Made by a program: the position numbers and the translations under genes. The notes under the pieces were generated by a model. That model did no database searches. It saw nothing but the letters and a program-made list of their open reading frames with translations, and was not told the origin of the DNA. From Plecoglossus altivelis (Eukaryota; Chordata; Actinopteri; Osmeriformes; Plecoglossidae), in NCBI GenBank assembly GCA_036571765.1, contig BROE01000007.1, positions 6,477,636 through 6,541,635 of the forward strand: a stretch of 64,000 nucleotides of DNA. The letters run 5' to 3'. Below, in pieces: positions 22,849 through 34,862 of the stretch; position 1 is the stretch's first letter, and each line of letters starts with the position of its first letter.

Positions 22849-22909
22849 ACATACACACACACACACACATACACACACACACACACACATACACACACAC
22901 ACACACACA
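22849..22909. repeat. (CA)n microsatellite
   Basis: CA dinucleotides interrupted by single T insertions (ACAT). Confidence 0.95.
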
Positions 22910-23024
22910 GTTGCCCATACACAAATAGACACTCAGGTACCCTACACAGGTCATAATGGTTGGTGGGAAAATCCCTCCAGAGACCACTCACTGCTGTGGG
23001 CTCAGCTGTCCAGAAAGTCTCAGG

Positions 23025-23125
23025 TGTTTGTGTGTGTGTATGTGTGGGTTTGTATGTGTGTGTGTGCGTGTATGTGTGGTGGGGGGTTGTGTGAGTTCTG
23101 CTTGTGTGTGTTTGAATGTGTGTGC
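23025..23125. repeat. Degenerate TG repeat
   Basis: TGTGTG units with G-run and TATG interruptions. Confidence 0.8.
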
Positions 23126-23463
23126 ATCCAATTTTTTCTGAAAGCTTGTGAGACCATGGATTTGATTTGATAACAGAAACCTATGAGGTTAAAAATGCCT
23201 TTGGATAAAGAACTGTGTCACAGATTTAAGTGTGCCGCATTGTTTTAAAGCCCAGGAGGATATATTTGGAATTCCTCAATTTAAAATATTGCTTAATCTG
23301 TTAAATCAATGTTAACGTGTTTGTTATTGGCTTATATAAGCCTAAACTGAAACAGTAGCTCACATCCTCACGTTAAATTGATTCAGCACATTTTTGATAA
23401 TCTACTCAAGCGTCAGCAACGATTGAGTTGACCATAAGACGTCAATGAACTCTAATCCCCCCA

Positions 23464-23494
23464 ACAAACAAACAAACAAACAAACAAAACAAAC
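23464..23494. repeat. (AAAC)n tetranucleotide repeat
   Basis: Seven or so copies of CAAA, followed by an A-rich run. Confidence 0.9.
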
Positions 23495-23899
23495 GAAAAA
23501 AAAAACATTGGGATTAAAATTATATTGAACTCGTTGTCATAAATAGTAAAATTGTTGTTTTTTTTAAGTATACAAATGAGAAAAAATATAAAAATACAAT
23601 GGAACGTAAATTCTGCACAAATTAGATTCAATGTGGCCCTCTAGTGTCCTTATCTAGTGACTTTTTGTTCGTTTGTTCGACATCTGGTTCTGCCGATACA
23701 AATATTGACGCATTTGAATTAAAAAATGCAAGACTGAAACAACAAATTCTTATTTTACATTAGCTGTGATACATAAATACATCTCTATAAAACCGTGCAA
23801 TCTTAACCCAGACGAGACACCTTCATAGTTGGAGCGTTAATGTATAATAACTGATTTGAAGTCAGTTTTGGAGGTAAGTAGCTGAGAAGGTCGAGACGT

Positions 23900-24002
23900 G
23901 TCTTTATTTCCAACTGACCTGGGAACGGGGCCTGAGGGGACTCGTGTCCGTTTTACTACGGAAGCCGAGTGGAAAGCGGGGAAGAATAGCGAAGATGGCG
24001 GC
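23900..24002 (+). promoter_or_regulatory. med1: TATA-less med1 promoter/5' UTR with ETS and YY1 motifs
   Basis: GC-richer sequence directly precedes the start codon and lacks a TATA box. An ETS-type CGGAAG core lies near 23960. AAGATGGCGGC at 23992-24002 is a YY1 consensus that includes the initiator ATG at 23995. YY1 sites overlapping the start codon are well known in housekeeping promoters. The role is inferred from motif and position. Confidence 0.5.
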
Positions 24003-27000
24003 GGTTTCAGGGGTACCTCTGCAGGGCAGCAGTCCAGCAAGAGAACTTTCTCACTCTGTTCAGTCTGCAGGGGCCCCGTTGCTTGGAGATCGGGGAAAGG
24101 TCGAAGAGGGAACAGGTTAGTCTAACATGTGTGCGAGTAGAGCTTCGTTGGTCCAAATTTGCGATCAGCTATCGTGGTGATTGCCAGGCCAGTCACTCAC
24201 AACAACAGACACAAGCTAGTTTGCTAACCTAATGCGTTAGCACTGTAGATACTACACTTTCAGTTTGAGATCTGGGATATATGTAAACGTCAGGCTATCT
24301 ATTTGTTTATCTATAATGCTAATGATTCAGTAGCACTCTAAGTTCATTATTAGCCATTCATTTATATAACTAGTTAACATCAGCCGACCAGCTTGTTTCG
24401 AGCCACGAACGTAGACTGTACTAGCAAAGCTAAGCTACAAAGTTGGAATTTGAAGCAGTCATCCTTTCTACAATTTCAGTCGGACTGTAGAACTTTTAAA
24501 CTAGTTGCTACCCATTTGTTTAGAGTGTAGATGGTGTGTAACCTCTCTATTGACATGTCGACATTCTGAAGAAACGGTAGACCAGTAACAGGGAGACCGG
24601 CTAGTGCTCGCTCGTAGGCTATAGCTCAGTGGTCTATAACTCTGAGTTAGTCAAGGTCCACTGTCCTGGATGTTTCAGGCGTTTTCCTGCTCAAACACTC
24701 CTGATTTCAAACAAACGGGTCTTTATCAGCAGTGTATTAGCGATTAGCGACCATCGATTTGAATCAGGCACAAAGAGGGAAACTTCTAAAACATGCAGGA
24801 CAGTGGACCCTGAGGGCCAACGTTAAAGACTACTGGTATAGCTGATATGAATAAAGCTGTAAGTAGCCAGATGAACTGATTCTTGCAGAAGCAGAAAAGC
24901 AGGGGCGTGTGAATGCGCTCCTGGAGAGACTCCATGCCAAGCACAACGCTTCACGGACATGGCAGGAGACCAGCAAGGTGGTGAGACAGGCAATGGTAAG
25001 GCTGTGACACCAGATATCATGCTGAGTGGGAAAAGACTGACAGCGACCCACTTTTACAATTCCCTTGTCTCCCTCTCTACTCCTCCCTTCTCTCTCTCAT
25101 TCATGTGTGTTCCGTTGCAGGAGAAACGTGGTGTGTTGAATGCAGCAGGACACCAGCTCCTTCTTACCTGTCTAGAGACACTGCAGAAAGCACTGAAAGG
25201 TGAGACTGGCAGATGTGCAGAAGAGGAGATGAGCTCCTAATTGAAATCTGTTGATGGTTCTCAGACCTCTTGTACAAAAGAAACATGAGTTTGTGGTCAT
25301 CAAGCTGAAAAAAGACATGGGTCTCAACACAAGAAGTTACCTGAAGCCTATTGGCCAGCAGGCAATCTTCCAAGGCATGACTGTCTCCACTCTTGATGTT
25401 CATGTCACATTTCCCACTATGTGTTTTGGTTTATGAAACTTCCAAGTATGGCAGCTCCTTGACATGCTTGGTTATTCGATTCCTCCTCCTCTGTCTTAGT
25501 GTCCTCTCTGCCCTCTATGACCGATCGCCTGGAGTCCATCGCCCGGCAGAACATGTAAGTCCTCTCTCATTCTACCTCTCTCTTCCTCCCCTCTCTCCTT
25601 CTCTCCCTCTGTCTCTCCCTATATCTCTCTCTCTCCCCCCCTAGAGTGGAGATGTAACTAAAGCCTTAACGCCCCTCATCTCCCCTCCGCAGGCTGGGCT
25701 CCCACCTCAGTCCCTCAGGGACCGAGTGTTACATCACCTCAGACATGTTCTATGTGGAGGTGCAGTTGGACACGGCTGGTCAGCTGGTGGACGTCAAGGT
25801 GGCCCATCATGGGGAGAACCCTGCGGTCAGTATGACAGACAGACATCAGATCATTGGATCAGTTAGGGTATTTGAAGTTCGTGGATTTAATGTGTCTTTT
25901 GTCAGTTTCCCGCATCAGGTCTGCCTGACGATACGATTATTCTTTTTACGATGACTCGTTTTTGTATGCTGCGTTGGTCAGTGTAATGTGCAGTTTTGAT
26001 CTAAATGTTCCTGTTTCGGTTTTGTCCTACTTTGCGCAAAGTTATTTAGCCTTTGATCTCAATGACATGGAAAGAAGGTGCTGATGATTGAATCTGTTTG
26101 AAATTCTTCTGTTATTTTACAGAGCTGTCCGGAGCTGATTCAGCACCTCAGGTGAGAGACCAGAATACACGTCATGTGTTTACACAGTGCACGTGCGTTT
26201 CACATGCTTATGTCATTTATTATTACCAATGACACATGTACGTATCCAAAAATAGCACATGACAGGACTGTCAATGGTCAGGGAACACACCAGAAGGGAG
26301 ACCTTTGCTACTTGTGCCATGGCTACTTAACTGACATCACACTGGCTTGATGCCAACCACTCTCATATCCCTCACTCAGGGAAAAGAACTTTGAAGAATT
26401 TTCGAAACACCTCAAAGGTCTCGTCAACCTGTACAAGCTGCCAGGAGATAAGTAAGTTCTGGATGTAATTATTCCCATTTCTGCTTTGTCAGATGTCTAT
26501 CGTTTAGGTGTTTGATGAAGCAGATAGAGGTGAAGCGTCTTGAGAATGAATGTAAACCTCCAAAGTGAAAGCAAATTCCATTGTAAAATGAGTTTTTTGT
26601 TTAATAACCGTATGTTTATTAACGTAAACCTTCAGAAGTCACCTTAGATCGTCGTCATCGCAGTGGCAACACTGTCTTAGCTTTTCGTAATTCTGTTACA
26701 TACGCATTTGGAAGGGTGCATTGCTTTGTTGTAAAATCAAAGAATTCTGTTCTCGTCCAGTAAACTGAAAACCAAAATGTACCTGGCGCTGCAGTCTCTG
26801 GAGCTGGACCTGACCAAGATGATGCACATGTTCAGGTTAGCCGTCGCTCCCTGTGCTGAGATCTAAACCCAATCGCTTGCCTTTTCTCCGTAACCCAATG
26901 TTGTTGTTGTTTGTGCGGCAGGTTAGCCACAAACGCAAACACGGTGGAGACCATCATCCACGGTAGCGTGGGCCTGCTCACCGCCAGGAGTGGCGGCCAT

Positions 27001-29291
27001 CTTGTTTCTCTGCAGTGCTACGTGTCTCCTTATGACGTGTTCGAGGAAGGAACCGGAACGCAGCTCAACTTCACGGACACAAACGGTGAGAGTGACCCAG
27101 AGTGACTGACATCTGCTGTCTCGTGTTCTTAACCGAGATGAATTGTCTGAAGGAAACAAGCTGGCTAAGTTTAACGAGAAGGAACGAAGCTAACACGTTC
27201 AAGACAGAATTGCTCCATGGGAAAGAGTGCAGCATCCCCATCAGAGCGCTGATAGATCTCTCTCTCTCTCTTCTCACTCTCTTCACTCTCCTCCTCTGCA
27301 CAGTGCCGCGCTCTCTGGGCGTCAGCGTCTCTGTGACAGTAGAAGGGACTTCCTCTGTCTACAAGCTTCCCATTGCCCCCCTCATCACTGGATCCCACCC
27401 CGTTGACAACAAGGGGTGAGTGTTACTGGACAGGTCCTGCTGTCTGAGCTGCCTGTGGTGGGCACACAGATCGTACTGCTGGGATAAAGGGAGTATTTGT
27501 CGAAGGGTTTTATTCATCCAAGAGTGTTAATGTCGTCCTGATAGTGGCACACATAGGACAAGCTTTCAGTCAGTAACGTACTGTAGCAGCAATTAGATAC
27601 AGCAGAGACTCTAAGATGCATAAGGAATATAAAGTATGAAAAGTAACTAAGTCAGGGAAAACTATTAATACATTACTTGCAGCGGGACAGTATTCCCAAG
27701 CGCATGAAAAATTACTTACACGTATAGATAATTAACCTTTCTATTTCGCTAAATCGTTGTTATAAACTCTCTGGGGTGGTGCTTTACTAACTCAATTCCA
27801 GAGTAGAAACTGGAGCACTCACACACCAGGGTCTGAAACCTCTTTCATCAGTGCGTAACAACAACAAATGTTTTAACCTCTATAATGTGTGTGGATGTGC
27901 GTGTGTGTGCGTGCATGCATGTGTGTGTGTATGTGTGCGTGTGTGTGTATGCGTGCGTGCATGTGTGCGTGTGTGTGCGTGCGCACTATAGAACCCCATC
28001 TTTCTCCTCAGTCACCAACTCCAACTGTGTGGACCTGCCTGCTTGTTTCTTCCTGAAGATGAACCAGCCCATGCCCTTCTCCCTGTCCTTCATCCAGAGA
28101 ATGGGCAATGCTACAGGTGGGATGGAAAGCGTTGTGTGTCTGAGTGTGTGGTTGTGTACGTACTACTTCTAGGCCAGTGTGTTTATCTACCACACCTGTT
28201 CCCCTCTCCAGGGATCCCTGTGTTTGAGGCTTCCCCCACGCTGGCCAACCTGTACGAACTCATCATCCAGAGCCACCTGCAGGAGGAGGGCAGCCCTCCA
28301 CCCACACACCACATGCGCTTCTACGCCGTGAGTAACTCCTCCCTCCCAGACCAGCAGTAGACAGGAGCTAGGCTCAGGAACACTGAGGGAACCACTTCCT
28401 GACAGAATAACCTGGGTTTCATACGCCTGTTCTCCATCCCACCTTCACCTCCCCTCTGATTTGACCACTCAGGACCGCTCTCTCATGTAAAAACTGTTGG
28501 ATCAGTGTGATTGGTCCGTTGCAGTGGAGAAACTAAGTTGAATACTAAAGGAATAGAACCTAACAAGATCAGAGACGGCAGACTCAGCGATGGGATGATC
28601 GGACGTGTTTAATCGATTCGTAGACGGTTAGCTGTAATCTCCAATCATGTTCTCTCTTGCTCCAGTCTCTACCTGACCAGCAGCACTGCTACTTCCTGAA
28701 TGGTGACGCCCCGGTGCAGGACGGGCGCTCCCTGCAGGGGGCGCTGGTCTCCAAGATCCCCTTCCGCCACCCAGCCCAGGTGCCGGCCCTGCTGGACGTC
28801 ATCCGCCACCAGGCGGCCTACAACACGCTGATCGGCAGCTGCGTCAAACGCACCTTCATCAAGGAGGGTGAGTGGAGGTGGAGAGAGACGACAGGGTTAG
28901 GGAAACCTCTCTCTGTCTCCCATCCCTGGAGAAAGAGCAGTCTGCTGGGATACGATTGGTCGCAGACGATGTTTTTCACCTGTCGCATTGGGTCACCTGC
29001 CTAGTTTGATTCCTTGACTTAAATACCTGGTATTAAATACGCATGGTAACAACATACGCTGAAGGAGATTTCATGGCAGCGTGAGACGTGAAGATCTGAT
29101 CTGTCTGTACTTGTTTCAGAAACCCCAGGGATCCTCCAGTTTGAGGTGTGTCCCCTGACAGACTCCAGCTTCAGCGTGTCCTTTCAGCACCCTGTCAACG
29201 AGTCCCTGGTCTGTGGTGAGCATCCTGCCTAGCTGTCGCTTGTTTTGTTCTCACCTAACCTACTTTGGAATCTGCGACACGGAGCATGGAC

Positions 29292-29347
<56 letters not shown>

Positions 29348-32300
29348 GCTCGTCCAGGCTAACACCAGTCTCTCTGAGTCACTCCCTCTCTCTTCCTCCC
29401 ACTCTCTTGTTCCTGCAGTGGTGATGGAGGTGATAGACTCCAGGCAGGTGTCTTGCAAGCTCTACAAGGGCCTGTCAGACGCCTTGATCTGCACCGACGA
29501 TTTTATCACCAAAGTGGTTCAGAGGTGGGTGGCCAATTATCCCCTCAGCAGGGTCCTGGTGATGTGATGACGTAGCAGAAGACCGACTCAAATTAGCAGG
29601 GAAGTGCAAAAGTACTGCAAAGTAACTTTTTCCTAAACGTGCAACAAGTGTGTCTAGGAAAACATCAGGTCAGTATAGTTGGTTCCAGATTTGAACCAAT
29701 TTTAATTGAAAGCGGACACAGTACCACTTAGTAATGTGTGGCACTATAGAAATAGTCTTATCGGCTCAAGAGCTCTTTTATTGAACGAGCCGTAATGTTG
29801 GGATTTCCCTGACAGCTCCTCCTGCTCTTGCTCTGCCCTCCCCAGGTGCATGTCCATCCCAGTGACCATGCGGGCCATCCGGAGGAAGGCTGAGACCATC
29901 CAGGCGGACACGCCGGCCCTCTCGCTCATAGCAGAGACGGTGGAGATCATGGTGAAGAAGAACCTGCCCCCTGCTGGCAGCCCCAGCTACAGCATGGCCA
30001 CCGGCGCAGATGGAAGCAATCCCATGGGGCTTCCTGGGATGAGCGGAGGCAACACACCAACCGGCGGCAACAGCGGCGGCCCTGGTGGCGCCTTCCCTGG
30101 GCCAATCACTTCGCTGTATGGGATGGGCCGTACTATAGGGCAAGGCGGGGAGTGCATGCCTCAGGGTGGGGCAGCAAATCAGCAACAGCATCAACAGCAG
30201 CAACAACAACAACAGCAGCAGCAACAGCAGCAACAGCAACAACAACAGCAGCAACAGCAGCAACAGCAGCAGCAGCAACAGCAAGGTCACTCAGACGATT
30301 TCAGCAAAGTGACCCAGAATCCTATCCTGACCAGCTTGTTGCAGATCACAGGCAGCGTGGGTTCAAGTCCCGGCCCTCAGAATGCCTCTTCCAGCTCCCA
30401 GCCTCCCCAGACCCCGCCCCCGACATCATCCCCAGCCAGCAACACCAAGAACCATCCCATGTTGATGAACCTGCTGAAAGATAACCCAGCCCAAGACTTT
30501 GCAGCGCTGTACGGCTCCAGCCCCCTGGAGAGGCAGAATTCCTCGTCGGGTTCACCTCGCACAGACGGCATGGGGGGGCCCTGCCCTGGGGGCGGCACCA
30601 AGGGAAAGAAGAAGCGCCCACGGGGGACGGAGAAGGGTGGGGTTGTGTCTGGGGGCGGAGGTGGTGGTGGAGGGATGGGCGGGAAGCAGCAGCAGTCGTC
30701 CATGCAGCACCATCACCAGCACCAGTCCAGCCACGAGGATGACTTCCACCGCGAGCTGTTCTCCATGGACGTGGACACCTCCCAGAACCCCATCTTTGAC
30801 GTCAACCTGCCGGGCGATGGCCTGGACACGCCCCACAACATCACCCCGGCGCCTAGCCAGTGCGGGACTCCGCCCTCTGGCCCGGGGGGGTCCTATCACG
30901 CGCAGTCGCACGTCCCGTCGCAGCAGCAGGCGCCTCAACCTCCCCGCATGCGGGAGGTCCGTCTGTCCAGCTCGGACAGCATCGGAGCCGACATCACGGA
31001 GATCCTGTCGGATCTGCCTGAGCAGACCGGTAAGGGTGGCGGGGGGAGTGGCGGGCACGGACAGCACCACATGGGCAGCGGGGGCGACGAAGGGGGCGCC
31101 CTCGGCACGCCCATCCGAGACTCGTCGAGCTCGGGCCAGGGCAGCGCCGTGTTCGAGGCCGACATCTTCAACGCCAACAGCAACGAGAACCCCTTCACGG
31201 ACGCCGCCGACCTCATTGCCGAGGCGGCCGCCACGGCCGCGACGCCCAACAGCGACACCTCGTCCACCAACTTCTTCCCAGACGCGGTGGACTTCAACCC
31301 CGAGCTACTGGCGTCCAGCCACGGCTTCCCGCAGGCCTACTTTGGGGACAGCTCTCCGAGCGCAGACGGAGACATGGACCTCGTCAAAGGCTTCGGGGGG
31401 AGCAGCCAGCAGAACACGCCCTCAGGCACCCCCCAGAACCCCACCCCTCACGGTCAGAGCACCCCTGATCCCTCGCTCAAGGACCCGTTTGACATGGTTT
31501 TCGGTGGGAGCAGTGGGGGGGGCAAGCCTCTGCTCGGTCAGGCCCCGGATCTGGGAGACCCCCATTCTTCCCTGCCGGGGGACGGGCAGAGCCCCCTCAT
31601 GATGAGCATGGGGGGGGCTGGAAGTGACTTCAAGAGCAGCGAGGCCAAAGCCAAGCTGCAGCAGCAGGGGATGATGAGGGCTAAGGATGACATCGGTATC
31701 GGCAGCAGCGGGGGCATGATGAGCGGAGGACTATCCTCGGAGGGGAAGCAGTTCAAGCGGAGCCGGACCCCCTCCAGCGAGGGCAAATCCAAAGAGGGGA
31801 AGCCCCCCAAACGCAAGAAGCTTGACCCGGATGGGAAGTCTCCTTCTCACAGCTCAGGGGGGCGGCCCTACACTCCGCCCAGCGTGGGCTCGGGGTCAGG
31901 GGGCAGCATGGGTGGAGGCGGCTCCAAGTCCCCCGGTAGCTCAGGGCGCTCCCAGACCCCACCTGGAGGCGCCACCCCACCCATCCCCAAGATTACCATC
32001 CAGATCCCCAAAGGGACCCTAAGCGGGGGGAAGACGTCGTCCCATGGGGGGTACACCTCCAGCAGCTCAGCAGGCAGCGGAGCCGGAGGCGCAGGGGGCC
32101 TGAGCGGGAGCAAGAGCCACCACTCCCACTCCTCCTCTTCCTCTGGGAAGATGAAGAGCAAGGAGGGCTCCATGGGCCACGGAGGCAGCTCCAAGCCTGG
32201 GGGCGTGGGAGGGGGCGGGGTTGGAGGGGGACTCTCTCAGTCCAAAAGCTCATCTCAGGGAATGGGTGTTGGCAAGCCAGGCTCCTCCCCCATCACCAAG

Positions 32301-34133
32301 CACGGCCTCTCTGGGTCAGGGGGCAGTGGAGGTGGAGTGGGAGGAGGAAACAAGATCAAGCCCCAGGGGGGGAAGCCCCCCGGGTCCCTCATGAATCCCA
32401 GCATCAAGCCCAACATCTCACCCTCGCACTCTCGCACACACACACCTCTGCACCCAATGCTCCGAGAGGGGCTACCAAGGACAACAAGACTGCTCCCTCA
32501 CACCCCAATGTGAAGATGTGCAGCAGTCGGCAGGTCCACCGGGGGACGTGCTCCACAAGAGTCTGCTCTTTCCAAAGCCAAAGGTCTCCCATGGGGTCTG
32601 GGGGCGGGGGGTCAGGGGGGTACCACACGCAATCCTCCATGCGATTCCCTTAGTGGGCAGGGGATGGCTCCCAGAAGCACCATCGGGAGCAGAAACGCTC
32701 TCCACCTTGCCGAGCATCTCTCAGCTCTTGCGCCAGACCGATCGTCAATCGCGACGTCAGCGCTACGTCTACATATACAACCTCCAGCAACATGCCCTTT
32801 TCAGGAGGGTCCCAGTCTCAGTATAGTGGTGGAGGTGGGGGAGGACGGGTGGTGGGTAGCCGGAGGGGAGGTAGTGGGTGGCGACACTAAGGAAAGGAGT
32901 GTTGGGGGCTACTTTCAGGCGCGCAGAGGGAGTGGAGGGCTAGCTTGCGCAGGGGGGTTAGGAGGAGTTACGAGCACGAAACAAAGAAGCTTACACACAC
33001 CAGAGTCCAGATTTTGGCAACTCGACGACAGAAACTCACCTAATCTGACCACACAAAAGGGCATGGTCTCCTAAACCAGTGGGCAAAACAACGCAAACAA
33101 CCCTAATGCCAAGGGCAAGTCTCCCAGTCGCAACAAGAAACCCTCCCTAATCGCCGTCATAGACAAGCTCAAGAGCGTGGGCAGTGGCACCGGGGGCTCA
33201 GAGGAGGGTTGTGAAGGCGGCCCCCCTGTCAGTGGAGGGGGTGGTGGGGGTGGAGCTCCGCCCCCAGGCGGAGCGGGGGGCGGGCCTCCGAACCTCGGGC
33301 CCTCATCGAAGCATGTCATGTCGTCACAAAGTGGGGAGTATCCCAGCAAACGGGACAAGATGGACAAAGAGGGCAAGGCCAAAGTGTCTGTTTCGGGGGG
33401 CAACAGCGGGGAGAAGAAGATCATTGACCCGAAGACAGGAGCCGTGTGCAGTACAGGAGTGGCAAAGATCATCATCAGTAAACCGGACAGCGCCTCCCCA
33501 AGCATCAAGGCCAAGGTGACGCTCCAGAAGCCTGGGGAAGGTTCCGGAGGCGAGGCCATGCGACCCCAGCACTCAGGCCTCAAAGCATCTCCGCTGTTCA
33601 GCGGCTCCACCCCCAAGCACGACCGCTCGTCTCCCAGCCATAGCCGCTCTCCAGGATACATGCCGCTCAACCACGACAGCGAGAGCGAATCAGGGAGCAG
33701 CTCTGTGGCGGAGAAGTCACACCAGAACAGTCCGAGTTCAGACGATGACCAGAACATGCGACCCCTCCCCCCGCAGGACTACATGAGCTCCGTGACCCTC
33801 AGCTCTGGGGAGAGACACAAGAAGCATAAAAAGGAGAAAAAGAAACAAAAAGAGAGGGAACGAGAGAGGGACCGGGACAGAGACAGAGAGAGAGAGAGGG
33901 AAAGAGAGAGGGAGCGAGAGAGAGAGAGAGAAAAGGAGAAGAAGAAATCCTCCATGTCTATGGGCCCTTCGTCACATCCCATGAAAGCCGACAGCTGGTC
34001 AAGGTCTCCCATCTCTGCTTCTGATTCGTCGATGTCCATGATGGGGTCCGACCGGCCCTTGAGACCCAGTCCTGTCTACATGCGAAATGAAGACGATGAC
34101 CTCATGGACTCTGCCCTTACGGGCAACCTTTAA
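23995..34133 (+). CDS. med1: Mediator of RNA polymerase II transcription subunit 1 (MED1/TRAP220), 16 coding exons
   Basis: Exons that keep frame across GT-AG junctions: 23995-24115, 24889-24995, 25121-25199, 25500-25554, 25693-25825, 26123-26151, 26380-26451, 26761-26835, 26922-27085, 27304-27415, 27992-28116, 28212-28327, 28666-28867, 29120-29215, 29419-29524, 29846-34133. The protein starts MAAVSG. About 530 residues of ordered Med1 domain follow, with MTDRLESIARQN, YITSDMFYVEVQLD and KLYKGLSDALICTDDF. The large last exon encodes the disordered part: polyQ, LxxLL boxes LTSLL (692-696) and LMNLL (737-741), a PPKRKK basic signal, a Ser/Gly-rich region, an Arg/Glu/Asp repeat and the acidic end DDDLMDSALTGNL. 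MED1 bridges nuclear receptors to Mediator. Frame stops at 32511-32513 and 33072-33074 interrupt the last exon, though frames before and after are in register. Read through, the product would be about 1,960 residues, against 1,581 in human. Indel errors or real divergence could explain the break. Confidence 0.95.
25561..25642. repeat. CT-rich repeat in med1 intron 4
   Basis: A pyrimidine repeat (CTCTCTCC units) immediately follows the donor of exon 4. It fills most of a short intron. Confidence 0.85.
27885..27989 (+). repeat. GT-rich microsatellite abutting the acceptor of med1 exon 11
   Basis: A degenerate (GT)n tract with GC interruptions ends within a few bases of the splice acceptor (AG at 27990-27991). 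It takes the place of a normal polypyrimidine tract. The acceptor is fixed by frame: only joining to 27992 gives the conserved TPSFSS block after NKG. Confidence 0.9.
29296..29346. repeat. (GT)n microsatellite in med1 intron 14
   Basis: A perfect GT run of about 51 bases lies 70 bases upstream of the exon 15 acceptor. Here a separate pyrimidine tract exists before the acceptor. Confidence 0.95.
30180..30284 (+). repeat. med1: Polyglutamine-coding CAG/CAA tract in MED1
   Basis: Thirty-five codons, 34 Gln and one His, made of mixed CAG and CAA (residues about 643-677). The tract sits directly before GHSDDFSK, the block that leads into the first LxxLL box. Human MED1 has no such tract at this place (VGHGEDFSK). 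The CAA interruptions would slow repeat-length mutation. Confidence 0.95.
30327..30476 (+). other. med1: Two LxxLL nuclear-receptor boxes of MED1
   Basis: LTSLL is encoded at 30327-30341 and LMNLL at 30462-30476. The local contexts NPILTSLLQITG and HPMLMNLLKDNP are the same as in mammalian MED1. These helices dock in the coactivator groove of ligand-bound nuclear receptors. The spacing is 45 residues from start to start, close to the human spacing of 41. Confidence 0.95.
32430..33090 (+). pseudogene. med1: Frame-disrupted segment inside the last med1 exon
   Basis: This is a local break, not a dead gene. The main frame stops at 32511-32513, and the next recognisable MED1-like text is in another frame. 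SPMGSGGGG starts near 32585, and NMPFSGGSQSQYSGGG near 32792. Stops in that frame occur at 32651-32653 and 32888-32890. From about 33090 the original frame resumes with AKGKSPSRNKKPSL, conserved in vertebrate MED1. Several compensating indels are therefore implied. The sequence is GC- and G-run rich, so assembly indels are the likeliest cause. A novel intron or a true short isoform cannot be excluded. Confidence 0.6.
33826..33950 (+). repeat. med1: Purine tract coding the Arg/Glu/Asp-rich region of MED1
   Basis: GAGAGA/GACAGA repeats encode alternating charged residues (RERERDRDRD type) flanked by Lys-rich segments. Human MED1 has a shorter RDRD repeat followed by KKKS at the same place, so this is coding and conserved in type. 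Confidence 0.85.
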
Positions 34134-34862
34134 CCCTTAAAGTAGACACTCTTTTGCATTTATTTTCAAGCGTCTCATCAACAACGAATCTCATGTTTTG
34201 CATGCGGTATATGCCTGGCTAAGACTTTGGAGTCGCCTGAAGTTGAAAGGATGACATGACTGTGTTCAAAATTCAAACATTGGTAGATTTGTAAAGCAGA
34301 ATATTTTTTTAAGTTAGTTTCTGTGCATCACTGGTACATGAGATGGTCATTCACTGTGCATACGATCCTAATCCATCCTTTCAGCCTTTGACATCAAGTT
34401 TCGCTTCCAAATGTTTCAACGACATCATCAACATGTGGCATTTTATTCGTCTGCTGTGTGACATCACACTCCCCCCCCTCCCCTCATCTTTATGATGTTA
34501 ATGATATTTTAAGTCAGAGTTTTAGTTGTAAGGTAAAGATGATCAGACATACTTGAATGTGAGTGTGTAGATCATTTCTCCTGGTTGGGGGGGTATTTAC
34601 CAGTGGTTTTTATAAAGAACTATGACATTTGTTTTATGAAGTATTATCGAAAGTTTCTAACATCTTATTGTACAGTTTCAAATGCCTTGATTTCGTGCCA
34701 TGTGATAGGGATCACAGGTTTTGATACCACTGAACATGTTCACTGGGTAAGCCTGTGGAGATAGCAGTGATTTGATGCTATATAAGTACATAAACCCATG
34801 TGCTTATTTTTTGCATAGAAATTTATGAAGCTTGGAATAAATATGTCCACGCCAAGTATTTG
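34134..34862 (+). other. med1: med1 3' UTR and polyadenylation signal
   Basis: AT-rich sequence follows the stop. AATAAA at 34836-34841 has a GT/T-rich stretch 15-30 bases downstream, a normal arrangement for cleavage and polyadenylation. Confidence 0.75.

Noticed and set aside
28001..28011. Alternative acceptor TTTCTCCTCAG for med1 exon 11
   Set aside because: It has a better pyrimidine tract but shifts the frame by 20 bases and loses the conserved TPSFSS residues.
30340..30385. tRNA/SINE B-box-like sequence (GGTTCAAGTCCC)
   Set aside because: It lies within the open coding frame of MED1 (SVGSSPGPQN), has no A-box at the right distance, and no cloverleaf can be drawn.
30152..31602. Other-frame long ORFs (Ala/Thr- and Arg-rich) within med1
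   Set aside because: They are shadows of the GC-rich MED1 coding exon; only the frame with the LxxLL boxes matches a known protein.
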